The translations under genes were made by a program, and so were the position numbers. Shown in pieces: positions 46,881 through 58,675 of a stretch of 64,000 nucleotides of DNA. Every line of letters starts with the position of its first letter. Position 1 is the first letter of the stretch. The stretch spans positions 22,310,561 through 22,374,560 of the forward strand of contig CM075755.1 in NCBI GenBank assembly GCA_037974335.1, written 5' to 3'. A model generated the notes under the pieces. The model made no database searches. It saw only the letters and a program-made list of their open reading frames with translations, and was not told the origin of the DNA. This stretch comes from Prionace glauca (Eukaryota; Chordata; Chondrichthyes; Carcharhiniformes; Carcharhinidae).

Positions 46881-47174
46881 CGTACACCATAATGAAAATG
46901 GTATTATTCTTTGGTGGAACTGATGGATACTCCTCAAAATCAGCCGTACAGACAACTTCTGTCAGACCCGACACCTGTGGTGTCCACGCTGCAGTTTCCC
47001 GGACGGTATTGGAACTTGGCCTTGTTGTTGTTGAATTCAGTTCTTCACCATCCTGAGACCAACTTATCCTCATTTTCTCAGCAGGATAGACATTCGAGAC
47101 TTCACATGTTAACGTGGCTTCTCGCTTCACTTCTTTGGATCTTTTGTCGAGGATTCTAGGCGAATCCATAAAAG
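46881..47174 (-). CDS. Gene A exon: Ig domain 3
   Basis: 294-bp phase 1-1 exon, acceptor 'ccgtgttgcag', donor GTAAGAATC. The domain starts SFMDSPRILDKRS, close to the SPRVLEV opening of ICAM1 D3. The first core Cys is in ATLTCEVSNVYPAEKM, Trp in RISWSQDGEEL, the second core Cys in TEVVCTADFEEYP, and the end is IFIMVY. The Y-P-A-E-K block is the C2-set signature also present in D2 (VYP). Sequons NST and NNT. In ICAM1, D3 carries the Mac-1 site; whether that applies here is unknown. No paralogous gene B copy is in the window. Confidence 0.88.
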
Positions 47175-47798
47175 CTGCAACACGGAGAAGAAATTCACTT
47201 CATTTGGATTTGCTGTGATGTGTTTGCATTCCTAATGGACAGAGCAGAAACTGATCCACACAGTCCAATACACACATTGTAGGAATCCATCACACTTCTC
47301 ACTGTGAGAAAATCAGAACCATCATCAGAAGGTCACATTCTTTATTTTTGAGATTTATTCTGCAGACAGCCCGAGTATCTACTACTTTTGCACCAGTCAC
47401 TATGAGTAGAACAGGCTGATATACTCATTAATTTCCCTCCATTGTGATCTTTAATTATATCTGTCTACGCCATCCCAATCGAAGTTTGGATGTTAGCGTG
47501 TGGGATTCTGGGTGTGAGCCTTGCCAGTTTGTTTTGTTCTCCCTGCATGATGAGATTGGCTGATCTGCTCCATGACCATCACCTCCTCTGACTACTGCGA
47601 TGTGTAAGGCAGCCAGATGGATTTCCCTTAGACATTACTGTCTCTGTGAGGAAACCTCTGACAGTGAAGAAAGCAGGAGAGTGATAGTAATATCAGCACC
47701 TGGGCCATTCTGGAAACAAACATACTGTCATTTGTTTGTTTCTTCTAATCAGCAGAGGGACCACTCATTTGGACCTAAAACTTGTTTCGTCTGTGGTT
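47175..47798 (-). other. Gene A intron D2-D3, unique part
   Basis: Noncoding. The open frame that begins at 47,600 has host-derived codons up to about 47,798, followed by LINE sequence; the host part is not a gene. Confidence 0.5.
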
Positions 47799-49193
47799 TA
47801 ACGTCTGTGGTAGGTAAAATGTTAGAAACCATCATTAAGGAGGAAATAGCGAGGCATCTTGAGGGGAATTGCTTGATAGGGCGGACGCAACACGGTTTCA
47901 TTAAAGGGAAGTCGTGTCTGACAAATTTACTGGAGTTCTATGAGGATGTGTCTAGGGCAGTGGATGGAGGAGAGCCGGTGGATGTGGTCTTTCTGGATTT
48001 TCAGAAGGCGTTTGACAAGGTACCTCACAAGAGGTTATTGCAGAAGGTCAGGGGACATGGAGTTGGGGGTAGGGTGTTAGCGTGGATAGAGGATTGGTTG
48101 TCAAATAGGAGGCAGAGAGTGGGGGTCAATGGATGCTATTCGGATTGGCGGTTGGTGACTAGTGGGGTGCCCCAGGGGTCGGTGCTGGGGCCTCAGCTAT
48201 TTACCATTTATATAGATGATCTGGAGGAGGGAACCGAGTGCAGGGTGTCGAAATTTGCTGATGACACCAAGATTGGGGGAAAGGCAAATTGTGCGGAGGG
48301 TGTGGAGAGTCTGCAGAAGGATCTAGATAGGCTGGGCGAATGGGCCAGGAAATGGCAAATGGAATTTAATGTTGGCAAGTGTGAGGTGGTCCACTTTGGT
48401 AGGAGGAATGGTAGGAAGGACTATTACTTACGGGGCGAAAAACTGCAGCAGGCGACGGTGCAGAGGGACCTCGGGGTCCTTGTGCATGAGTCGCAAAAAC
48501 CCAGCTTGCAGGTGCAGCAGGTGGTCAGGAAGGCGAATGGGATGCTGGCCTTCATAGCGAAGGGGATTGAATATAAAAGTAGGGAGGTCTTGCTGCAGCT
48601 GTATAGGGCATTGGTGAGGCCGCAGCTGGAGTACTGTGTGCAGTTTTGGGCGCCGCACCTGCGCAAGGATGTTTTGGCCCTGGAGGGAGTGCAGAGGAGG
48701 TTTACTCGGCTGATACCGGAGTTGAGGGGATTGAGCTATGAGGAGAGGCTGAATAAACTAGGCTTGTACTCGTTAGAGTTTAGAAGAATGAGGGGAGATC
48801 TCATTGAGACGTATAAGATGATGAAGGGGATGGATAGGATAGAGGTGGAGAGACTGTTCCCGCTCAAAAAAGACAGTAGGACTAGGGGGCACAGCCTCAA
48901 GATAAAGGGGGGGCGGTTTAGAACAGAGTTGAGGAGGAACTTCTTCACTCAAAGGGTGGTGAATCTCTGGAATTCTCTGCCCGTTGAAGTGGTGGAGGCT
49001 GCCTCGCTAAATATTTTTAAGAAACGGGTTGATGGGTTTTTGATAAGAGAAGGGATTAAGGGTTATGGGGAGAGGGCGGGAAGGTGGAGCTGAGTCACGA
49101 CAGATCAGCCATGATCTTATTGAATGGCGGGGCAGGCTCGAAGGGCCAGATGGCCTACTCCTGCTCCTATTTCTTATGTTCTTATGTTCTTAT
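47799..49193 (+). mobile_element. Young CR1 LINE, 5' truncated, intact RT C-terminal frame
   Basis: Starts at the RT block LTSVVGKMLETI and stays open to the ORF2 stop near 49,091. The 3' end is 'ctcctgctcctatttcttatg' followed by repeated 'ttatgttc'. Motifs [32 protein letters not shown] and FADDTKIGG are intact. Protein identity to the copy at 41,624 is about 96% by eye over about 430 residues. Antisense to gene A. Confidence 0.92.
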
Positions 49194-49436
49194 GTTCACA
49201 TACTGATTGTCTCTCAGAGTCTGGTATCTCTGCATTGCCTGAAAGAATATTCTGAAACAAGATACAGTGTTTAGTAATATTCTTATTCGAGAATAATATT
49301 CTATGTAGCAGTTAATATTTTGTTTCCTTTCATGAGGCTGGCCTTAGCCTTCCTTTCTCTGATTCCAGGAATCAGGATGGGGTCTTGGACGACAATTTGG
49401 AGTCAGTTAATAACATGTCAGGTTTGGTATTTATTG

Positions 49437-49690
49437 TAGTTTAGAAGAATGAGAGAGAATCGTATTTGGTGCATAAGATTCTGAGAAGGTTTGACATAGT
49501 CGATGCTGCGAGCTTTTTACCGTTGGCTAGTAAATCTAAAACTAGAAACTTTGGTCTTCGGACAAGAGGGTCAGTCATTTGAGACTTAAGGAAATAAATC
49601 TTCCATCCCAGAGGACTGTGGATGTCAGTCATCGAGTACATTCAATGCTACAATAGAGACTTTTACACCTTGCTTTTTGTGAGGTGGGAA
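49437..49690 (+). mobile_element. Old CR1-like C-terminal fragment
   Basis: 'tttagaagaatgagagagaatc' and 'ctaaaactagaaactttgg' match the LEFRRMRGDLI and SKTRxF blocks with large decay. The flanks 49,194-49,436 and 49,691-50,211 hold nothing recognised. Confidence 0.55.
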
Positions 49691-50211
49691 GACTCTGCAG
49701 GCCTTTGAAAAAGGCAAGCAGGAGGGACCTGGATATGGAAATTGAACCCCATTTCTGACAGACCTAACTTTGGTAGCGGGGAGAAGATGGAGTGTGACTC
49801 ACTCAGGAGGGAAACACTAACTCAGCAGGGCTATTTGAACTTGGTGCTCAATTTAAGCCGAGCCCATTCTGCGTGTTGCAAATGACTAAACTGTGGGAGT
49901 CATGAAACGATGGAATAGACGTAAAGATTCTTGAAGAGTGGATAAGATTTGTTTCAGTGTCATGATCAGAAGTTTATTTTTTAATTCCTTACTATTTAAA
50001 TATTAAAAACACAGGCAGAGAGTTAAAAAAAAACCTTTGCTGTACTGCTTTGATTGACCGTCCATCTAATTTAGATTAGGAAAATACATTATCTTCAGAA
50101 AGCAATTTGAATAGTGAGTATTTGTTTGTAATTTCCCCAGGGACTATTAAAGGGAAAGTGGCATTGAGGTTACAATCAAATCAGCCATGATCTTATTGAA
50201 GGTGTTGGATT

Positions 50212-50512
50212 ATTTACTTATTTGTCACAAGTAGGCTTAAACTAACACTGCAATGAAGTTACTATGAAAATCCCCAAGTCACTACACTCCAGTGCCTGTT
50301 TGGGTACTGAGGGAGAATTTAGTTTGGCCAATGCACCCTAACCAGCACATCCTGCAGACTGTGAGAGGAAACTGGAGCATCCGGAGGAAACCCATTCAGA
50401 CACAGGGAGAACATGGAAACTCCGCACAGACAGTGACCCAAGCCAGGAATCAAACCTGTGTCCCTGGTGCTGTGAGGCAGCAGTGCTAACTACTCTGCCG
50501 TTGTGCTGACTA
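50212..50512 (-). repeat. SINE with tRNA-like head and a different tail
   Basis: Reverse strand: tail complement 'tttgtcacaagtaggctta' and 'actgcaatgaagttactatg', body 'ggaaactggagcatccgg', head complement 'gaggcagcagtgctaac'. The tail differs from the main SINE, implying a subfamily sharing the same head. Confidence 0.8.
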
Positions 50513-51084
50513 GTTCATAGGGCAAACAGCCTTCTGCTGTCCTAATTTGTATATTCGCTCGTATCATTAATTTTCAAAATCCATCATTATCCTAACAGGG
50601 GCTTCTGAGTTGGCAATTTGATTGGCAGTTTAAAAAGCCTGTAAAAAGCTGAGTTTGAAATGGGGTCTGAATAAAGGTTTGAATGTTTTTACAGGAGATT
50701 AGTAACTTGAAGATATTTGAAAATTTTTATGGATTCTGTGAATGGGAGTATTTTCCACTATTAAGTAAGTATGAGTGAGAGGTGTAATAGTTGTTTGAAG
50801 TCTCCATCTCTAAGGTGTGGCCATGATGAATACTGGTTGAGTAGCTCTGGAGGTTGCATAGAAGATACGGGGACATAGGGGCTTCGTGAGGGGGGCATTG
50901 ATGACTATAAAGGTGGCATGGAGGATATGAGGGACAATGGGGGATGGGTGGAGTTGTCAAGAGTTGACAATGTGTTGGCATGAAGGGTAGGAGGAGCCGG
51001 GGGTTGATGGGGGAATAGATCGGTATGAAAGTGATATGGCAGGTTGGCAAGACGGTGAAGTATGAGGGCTAGAACTTTTAGTTC
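50513..51084 (-). other. Gene A intron D2-D3, no recognised feature
   Basis: Noncoding, purine-rich in places (50,880-51,060). Nothing was recognised. Confidence 0.35.
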
Positions 51085-52305
51085 TAGCCTTTTAGGAGTA
51101 ACCAAGAAGGTAGATGAGGGCAATGCAGTTGATGTTGTCTACATGGACTTTAGCAAGGCCTTTGACAAGGTACTGCATGATAGGTTATTGCAAAGGTTAA
51201 ATCTCATGAGATCCAGGGTGAGGTAGCTAAATGGATACAAAATCGGTCTGATGACAGAAGCCAGAGAGTTGTGGTAGAGGGTTCCTTTACAAACTGGAGG
51301 CCTGTGACCAGCGATGTGCCTCAGGGATCGGTGCTGTCATTTCTCATTTATATTAATGATTTGGATGAGAATACAGGAGGCATGGCTAGTAAGTTTGCAG
51401 ATGACACCAAGATTGATGGCAGAGTGGGTAATGAAGAAGATTATCTGGGATCTTGATCAATTGGGCCAGTGAGCTGACGAATGGCAGATGGAGTTTAATT
51501 TAGATAAATGTGAGGTGATGCATTTGGTAGATTGAATCAGGGCAGGACTTACTCAGTAGGGCATTGGGGAGAGTTACAGAACAAAGGGATCGAGGGGTAC
51601 AGGTTCATAGCTCCTTGAAAGTGGAATCACAGGTGGACAGAGTGGTGAAGAAGGCATTCAGTATGCTTGGTTTCATTGGTCAGAACACTGAATACAGGAG
51701 TTGGGACGTCTTGTTGAAGTTGTACAAGACATTGGTAAAGTCACACTTGGAATATTGTGTACAGTTCTGGTCACCCTAACTATTATAGAAAGGATATTCT
51801 TAAACTAGAAAGAATGCAGAAGAGATTTGCCTGGATGCTACCAGGACTTGATGGTTTGAGTTATAAGGAGAGGCTTGATAGACTGGGATTTTTTTTTCTG
51901 GAGCGTAGAAGGCTGAGGGGGTGATTTTATAGAGCTGTATAAAACAATGAGGGGTATTGATCAGCTAGATAGTCCATATGTTTTTCCAAAGGTAGGGGAA
52001 TCTAAAACTAGAGGGCACAGGTTTAAGGTGAGAAGGGAGAGATACAAAAGTGTCCAGATGGGCAATTGTTTCCACCCAGAGGGTGGTGAATGTCTGGAAT
52101 AAGCTGCCTGAGGTAGTAGTAGAGGCAGGTATAATTTTGTCTTTTAAAAAGTGTTTAGATAGTTACATAGGTAAACTGTGTATAGAGGATACGGGCCAAA
52201 TGCAGGCAACTAGGACTAGCTTAGGAGTTAAAAAAAAGGTGGCATGGACAAGTTGGGCCAATGGACCTTTTCCATGCTATAAACCTGTACAACAAATCGC
52301 CAGAG
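51085..52305 (+). mobile_element. CR1-like LINE, 5' truncated, decayed
   Basis: Same subfamily as 11,891 and 20,310: [19 protein letters not shown] region (51,130-51,195), [18 protein letters not shown] (51,315-51,370), [11 protein letters not shown] (51,393), WQMEFNLDKCEVMH (51,485), YCVQFWSP (51,755). The tail ends 'tccatgctataaacctg'. Several deletions and stops are present. Confidence 0.87.
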
Positions 52306-52574
52306 AGCTGAAGTGGCCTTCTAACCCTCTGGCCTGAGCACTCATCACCCCCTAGCCATCTTGCTCTGCTTCTGGGGTTAATGGGCTTAAATCTATCCTA
52401 TCTCTGCCTGCACAGAGAGAAAATTGCATGCACCGGGTACTCTTAACACTGGAGGTGGCCCAACATGTTGTGAAATTTTCAGACTCAAGTTACCCACCTC
52501 AATAAGAAAAACGCGGCCTTGGATTCTCGGAGAATGGAAGGATATGGGGATCTAACAGAAAGGTGAGTTACGGT

Positions 52575-52684
52575 CAAAGACCATAACTGACTGAGTGGGA
52601 TGTTCCAGGGACGTGGGTTTAAATCCCACCACAGCAGCAGGTAGAATTGAAATTTAATTAATAAATTCTGGAATTGAAATCTAA
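52575..52684 (+). repeat. Second-family SINE, 5' part (split)
   Basis: tRNA-like 'ctgactgagtggg' and 'gtgggtttaaatcccacc' (B-box-like) followed by 'attctggaattgaaatcta'. The body resumes at 54,084 after a TIR element. Confidence 0.7.
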
Positions 52685-54083
52685 GGGGCGATTCTCCCAA
52701 AAGTGCTGAATTGCCAAGAAAACTGGTGTAAATGATGACAGTTTATTCAGTTAAACTTCAAACCCGAACCTCTCACACTCTGTTCAATGCAGAGATCACA
52801 ATCATGAATCTCATTAAAAGTTCGGTGGGGTGGGGAGCTATTCAGACTGGAGTCTGACAGTTCCAGGTCTCTGTCAGTCTCCCTGTTTGATGACCAGCTT
52901 GATCACTGGCCAACCCGGGACACTTGCACTGCTGCAGTCGCCCCCAACCCCACCCCCGCCATCCCACAGCCTAATGGCAGCCCGATCATGGCCTCCACAA
53001 GCATTCCCAGGCCCGCCTCAAACCCAACCCCCGTCTAGAGTGTCCTGGTCTCCAGCACTCTCTCTCCCAGCAGTGACAATCTCACACCCCCCCGATTCTG
53101 GCAGACCCCTTCCCCCGCCATGGGAGGCAGGACCACCACCCCACCCCACCCTGGCACACAACCCCCAGCGCTGCCACCCCCCCCCCCCAACCCCCCACTC
53201 CCCACCACCACCCCCACGCACCTCGACTGCTAGCTTCCCTCCAGCCCCTACCGCTCCCAATGCAGGGTGACAGCGGGATGCCCCAATCGCCCCCTAGGCC
53301 CCACCCACAATTCATTCAGCTGATTGGCCCCTCCCACAATACGCCACACCCCTTGGCCCACCCTCTTTGCCCCCTTGGCTCAGCCCCTTTGCTATCATCT
53401 TGCCTCTTTGACCCCACCCCCTTTGCCCCCTAGGCCCCACCCTCTTGACCACCATTGGAGCATTGGACCCATTCCCTTCCTTTACGTCCAGCCCTGCCCT
53501 CTGGCACCTTGACCCTGTCCCTTCTCTCCATTGGCCTGGCCCTCTTTGGCCACACCACTTGGCATTCTTTGATGCCTGGTGTGCAGTGCCTGGGGCACAG
53601 GCCAGCACTGCCAGTGTGCCCATGCCCTGAGCATGGGCAGTTTGCCCCTTGGACAGTGCCATGGGGCACAGGTTGGCACTTCCAGTGTGCCCATGCCCAG
53701 GAGGTACCAGCCCCTCACCACCTGGCCCCTTGGAAGGGCCCGGATTGCCCCCTTCACACGGGCGGTGTCTCCTGCCATTTCCCCACATTGTGGGGAGCTA
53801 GTCTGAACCCCGCCAGTGTGAAAGACTCCTGGCGTGGTGGGAGATGCTATCGGGCACAGTGAATTCCATGCTGGGACCGATCGTCACACTTAAAATAAGA
53901 TTTAAGATACTTACCTCTCTTCCCGCCTGTTTCCAGTGCGGTCCCAATGCGCCTGTTCTCCGGCTCTGGGAGACGTGTATGCATTGGGAACATGTGCACG
54001 AATCCCACGAAATGGCCAACACGCGATTCCCCCAACCCGATGCATCAAAAAATGTGTGTGTCGGGATGGGAGAATCGGGCCCC
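52685..54083. mobile_element. Non-autonomous TIR element, GC-rich interior
   Basis: The left end GGGGCGATTCTCCC and right end GGGAGAATCGGGCCCC are inverted repeats with a 2-base gap. The flanks TAA and TAG fit a 3-bp target duplication in the host SINE. The interior is C-rich with degenerate 'ccccttggccc' and 'ccctttgccccc' repeats; the long frames across it are compositional. The ends resemble those of 18,356-20,309. Confidence 0.65.
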
Positions 54084-54330
54084 TAGTCTCAGTAACGCTG
54101 CCCACGAAACTATCACTGATTTTTCTAAAAACCCATTCTGGTTCACTAATGTCCTTTTGGGAAGGAAATCTGCCATCCTTACCTGGTCTGGCCTAGATGT
54201 GGCTCCAAAGTGGTTGACTGGCTTTTAATTGTCCTCTAAAATGGCCCAGCGAGCCAGTCAACTGGCCAACAAGTGCTGGTCTTGCCAGTGGCACCAATGT
54301 CCCATTAAAGAATAAAGAAAACAAGTTAAA
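54084..54330 (+). repeat. Second-family SINE, 3' part (split)
   Basis: 'ggaaggaaatctgccatccttacc', 'ctagatgtggctccaaag' and 'cccattaaagaataaag' match the SINE copies at 21,738 and 16,805. Confidence 0.75.
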
Positions 54331-54643
54331 GGGTTTGCATGGCCATTCTTGGTCCAATTCCTCAAGTTCTAATGCCTTGCAAAATCATTCTTGATCCTTT
54401 CAAACTAATTTGGCACATTCCTCACCTGACTAAAAAACTAAAACTTCCAGTTACACATTAGAGAAATAAGAACATTGCAAATTTGCTCCTGGATTCAAGG
54501 TGCACAATTTTTATCCAATGTTTTTTGTGCAATGGATAAACCAGGAGCTATTGAAGGCCTTCCATTACTTTTTCTCTTCAAATTAGAGATATTAAACCCA
54601 TTCTTAAAAAAAGGAGAATGTTTCTCACGCAAGTGGAACTTAC
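54331..54643 (-). other. Gene A intron D2-D3, exon-proximal part
   Basis: Noncoding. The last about 70 bases before the exon match the gene B intron next to its D2 ('aaattagagatattaaac'), so the paralogy reaches into the intron. Confidence 0.6.
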
Positions 54644-54958
54644 AGTAAGTTTGCAGAGTTACAGAGGAGTTTGTGATTAGTTTTCTGTTGTTAGAGCCCA
54701 AATCCACTTCGGCCAAGCAGGTGTACACCTGTCCATCATCTGACACACTCGCAGTGAAACTGAAGACATTCCTCAATCTTTTATCTTCATCTGGAAAACC
54801 TTCTTCTCCTGCGGAATTATTCTGAACAATCTCACTCCCCCTCAGCCATGTGAGTATGAGTTTATTGTTTGGATAGACCCTCGGACCAATGCACTCCAGA
54901 CTATATGTTCTGTTAACTTCCAGCACTTGCGGAGGTGAAATAATGTTTATCTCGCGAT
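54644..54958 (-). CDS. Gene A exon: Ig domain 2
   Basis: 315-bp phase 1-1 exon, acceptor 'ctcctttaacag', donor GTAAGTTCC. The split codon from D1 gives VY-NRE. It contains NRTYSLECIG, VYPNNKLILTWLRG, GQVYTCLAEVDLG and the ending SSVTLQTY. Sequons are NRT, NNS and NSS. The NNS site is created by the Ser-to-Asn difference from gene B, so gene A has one extra glycosylation site. Length and cysteine spacing match ICAM/VCAM domain 2. In ICAM1, D2 supports the D1 binding surface through a rigid D1-D2 interface; the same role is inferred here. Confidence 0.9.
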
Positions 54959-55589
54959 CTGTTAAAGGAGATGACCAGGAATTATGGAAACAGTATATAT
55001 CTGAATGTTTCTCTGCACTCCTCCTTTCACTCATCACACACCATTTTCACCAAGTATGTCAATAGTCAATGTGTCCAATAGAGACTATTCTAATCAAAAA
55101 TATTCCTCTGGTCCACAAACCCTGTCCAAGTTGTGCTTCAACAATTCTCTGCACTTTGTACTAAGCCTTGAGTAATGATCTTGGACTTTGATTATAATTA
55201 ACAATGATGGAAAATGAAACTATCATGGAATAAAATGACAGGCAACAATCTAAAGTTGAGTGGCAGACATTGAAATTAGAAAGATTTTTATTCAGGATGG
55301 AACAGCAATCCTGTGCTGATCAGGTCATTAGATATACATGGTGGTTTGGTGAATCTTGCAGGGATAGGAAAGAAGTCGCAGTTCGCTTCCTTATCTCAGG
55401 GGTCAAAACAACCACATTCCAGACATCCTAAAGTGACTCTGGCATCACACACATCTGCTGGTAGCTGCAGCATGCGTGATATACCCGTATTCAGGGTAAT
55501 CGCTGTGGCACTGGTACCTGGGCACCAGTATCCTGATCTTCTTCTGGCTCCACTACCTCTTGCTGTTAATGGACCTGTCCTAACCTGAG
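54959..55589 (-). other. Gene A intron D1-D2, no recognised feature
   Basis: Noncoding. No resemblance to the gene B intron was seen beyond the splice site. Confidence 0.4.
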
Positions 55590-55897
55590 CTGGAGTTTAG
55601 AAGTGAAAGAGACAACCTGATTGAAAGATGTAAGATCCCAAAGGGTCTTGACAGAGTGGATTTGGAGATGATGGAGGAAATTTTCGCATCCCTCCCTCCA
55701 CCGGATTGTAGCGAGCAGGGGCCGGACCATGCAAAGGATAGCTAGATCTTTGAACAGTGAAGGAACTAAGGGTCATGCTGAGTGGGTGGATAAGTGGAAC
55801 TGAGTCCACAAAAACATCAGCCATGATCTTATTGAATGGTGGAGCAGGCTCGAGGGCTAGTGGCCCACTCCTGCTCCTAGTTCTTATGTCTTTATGC
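55590..55897 (+). mobile_element. CR1-like LINE 3' fragment
   Basis: 'gagtttagaagtgaaagagac' through 'ggtcttgacagagtgg' (decayed MRGDLIE..LDRV block). The 3' end is 'gccatgatcttattgaatgg' plus 'ctcctgctcctagttcttatg'. An internal deletion or insertion lies near 55,690-55,750. Confidence 0.75.
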
Positions 55898-55989
55898 AAA
55901 GGTCTGTTGACCTCATGCAGGATTTTCTGGTTTTGGGGCACACACCCAGAAAATCCCACACCATACTTCCTCCTGTGGAGGAACCTGGG

Positions 55990-56262
55990 ACTAAGAGTCA
56001 CTGTGTAAAGATAATGGGTCACCCTTTTAAGGAAGAGATTAGGATATGTTTTTTTCTCTCAGAGACCATGAATCTTTGAAGAGAGTCTTTGAATATTGTT
56101 AAGGCAGAGCTTAGACAGATTCTTGATAAATAAGGGGGTGAAAGGTTATTCGAGGTGGGGTGTGTGAGATTGTGGTTACAGTCAGATCAGCCATGGTTTT
56201 ATTGAATGCTGCTGCAGGCTCGAGGAGCTGAATGGTTCTGAATTCTATTTATATGTTCCTCC
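55990..56262 (+). mobile_element. CR1-like LINE 3' fragment, second copy
   Basis: 'ggaagagattaggatatg' (FTQRVV block region), 'tcagatcagccatggttttattgaatg' and 'gcaggctcgagg' form another diverged CR1 3' end directly after the first. Confidence 0.65.
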
Positions 56263-58269
56263 TCATCTGGACCCCACAGTGAGTAGAACAGCAGGTTTGT
56301 CTGGAACTGGCATCATCTCTGTCTGAGTGGATGAGTAAACAAATTGCAATGATACTCCTACACAGCATTTGCCTCCAGCTTTGAGTCTTTAAGCCAATAC
56401 TAAGCCCTATTCTTGGCATCATCTAGACTTGGATCTCCCCACCCCATGCCTAGAAGGTGAAGGACATTCTGGAGGACTGCAGATTAGTTTTCCTCTCTTT
56501 CATACCTCAGTGTCCTTGGGGATTGACCAGGGTAATACTAGCCATTTGCAAGACCCTTCCCTTAAATACTATTCAGCTTGCCTTCGTGATTCTATATTGA
56601 GACAATCACCTTGGCATCACAGAAAGACTGACCACAAAAGCCCTTGTCAACTGTGATCATTTACCGGGAGGATTCAGGATTTTACATGTGCCACCACCTG
56701 TACCTCATGGAAGCATCCACTCCTGCTCCCTCCCTCACTCCCTTCATTCCTACCTCCAACAACATCAAATATCAATCAACAAACAATACCCTGCAGTTCC
56801 AGACCTTGGAATGTGATCCATTAGTCATGGAGTAGAGCTGGTTTATTGGCGGTGGAACCTCAAGAGGAGAAATCAGCTGGGTTTTGCTCTCCATGGAGTG
56901 AACAAATAATTCATAGGCTGCTCTTTAACTTGGCCCAAAAATGAAGCATTAACACGTCCCACCAGAAAGGAGACCGCTCCTTCATCAAACGCTGGAAAGA
57001 TTTTATGAACCGACAACAACTTTGGCAGTTCCATGTTGTGATTGAAGTTTGCCAGTGCATCAAGCATCTTCTACCCTCCCTCTGATACCCACCAAGTGGC
57101 TCCATCACCCTACAGAATCAACACCTGTTATTCCTGTCCCTCCTGTAAGCTTTCAAACTCCCCCTCTTACCCTGGACCTTGTGGACATCCCTACTCTCCT
57201 CCCAACTCCATAACCATCTATGTACAAATGCCCCCTTGATATTAAACCCTCCTGTTCTCAAGGCCAGCTAGACCCTGACTTTCCGCAACTTCCTCAGTGA
57301 GACCATCCACTACCTCCCCGTGAGCCTAGGATGTTCACCTTATTGATCCAACTCCCCTGACTGTCAATTTACTGTTTGCCTCATTCGACCCCTTAAGCCC
57401 AAAGTCTTGACATCATTGATCACACCCTTTACACCCATCTCTCTACAACGCTTACTGCCCAGAAAGCCCATCCACCACCCTACAGTTGGACCAAGGCCTT
57501 TGTGACATGCTTACCTCTCCTAACATGCCCTAGACAGTCTGACATTCTTCCCCAGATATCCTTGCCACCCCTGTTCAGCTTCTATGTAGCTTGGCCTACT
57601 GGCACCCAATCTCAATCAAGATGTTGACATTTATGTGCATTCTCCAAAAAGGACAAGCAGCAATTATTCACACGAGCTCCAAGAAGAAGACCTCAGCAGT
57701 AGCACACTATCTATATGCAGACGTGAATCTGAACACAATAATTTCTCTCTATTGGAGAGCAGAATTTGAAAGGAGCACTTAATTCCATGGCCAAATAATG
57801 AGGATTCATGACTTCTACAATGGAAAAGGGAACAATTTTCCCTAAAAAAATCAAAGTGCCCAACAGGCAGGAAGACCTCCCGTTTTCCCACCTGCTTTTT
57901 GGGTGAGTTGTGTCTCGGTTAGTTAGCAATAGAGAGGCTGTCAGGTGACTCATGCCAGTAGTGGGCAGGGTCTAAACTGCTAGAGAAGAAGGCAGCCATA
58001 CTCGGGGGCCATTCATTGGGCATGCATCAATCTCCCAATCCAATGGCCAGCCCCGATGTCTGATGGCTGGTTCTGATCCATGATTGTCGGCCTCACCAGT
58101 ACCTCCCACCTCTGATACAGACTTCCGTCTTTCCCTTCCCTTCTACCTGTCCCCCCATCTGACGACCCCTGACTGGCCCCACACCTAAGGCCCTGCGCTC
58201 TTGGTGCTGCTTGGAGTGTCAGGCTAGCAGTGCCAGGGTGCCAAGTTGGCAGTCTATGCCTAATGTGAG
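56263..58269 (-). other. Gene A intron D1-D2, about 2 kb without recognised features
   Basis: CT-rich noncoding DNA. Open frames of 60-90 codons on both strands lack family motifs, and no splice-consistent Ig exon was found. It might include an old unrecognised element (56,650-57,600). Confidence 0.35.
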
Positions 58270-58475
58270 GATAAGGGAGGTCCAATATAGGGACAATTTG
58301 TTACCCAATCAATCAGCCTAAAAGCACATTTTTGGGATGTGGGAGGAAACCGGAGCACCCGGAGGAAACCCACACAACCACGGGGAGAACGCGCAAACTC
58401 CCACGGACACAGGCCCAAATCCATGTGTCCGCACAGCAACAGAGATAGTCTCTGAGCTGTCATGTTGCCCTCGAG
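58270..58475 (-). repeat. SINE fragment (main family), diverged
   Basis: 'gggaggaaaccggagcacccgg' and 'cacggggagaacgcgcaaactcc' match the SINE body in reverse; the head is degraded. Confidence 0.7.
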
Positions 58476-58675
58476 ATGGTCCAGTTTAAGCAAACCAACG
58501 ACATGAAGCAGTAGGCAACTCCCGAAGCAACATCCAAGAGCAGCCCACCACAAACTGCCGCACGCATGCCCCTTGCTGGACTTAAATGCCTGTGGAGACA
58601 AAAAATTCATTATTAAAAAGACTCTACATCGCTGAGGCTAAAACTGAATTGCAAGCCTACAATGTTTAGTAAGGC

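Noticed and set aside
47600-47798. Start of a 497-codon open frame as a host gene
   Set aside because: The first about 66 codons are intronic sequence lying upstream of a 5'-truncated CR1 by chance in frame; no splice or family support.
52830-53862. Several proline- or glycine-rich reading frames on both strands
   Set aside because: They follow the C-rich composition of a TIR element interior, overlap each other on both strands and have no domain.
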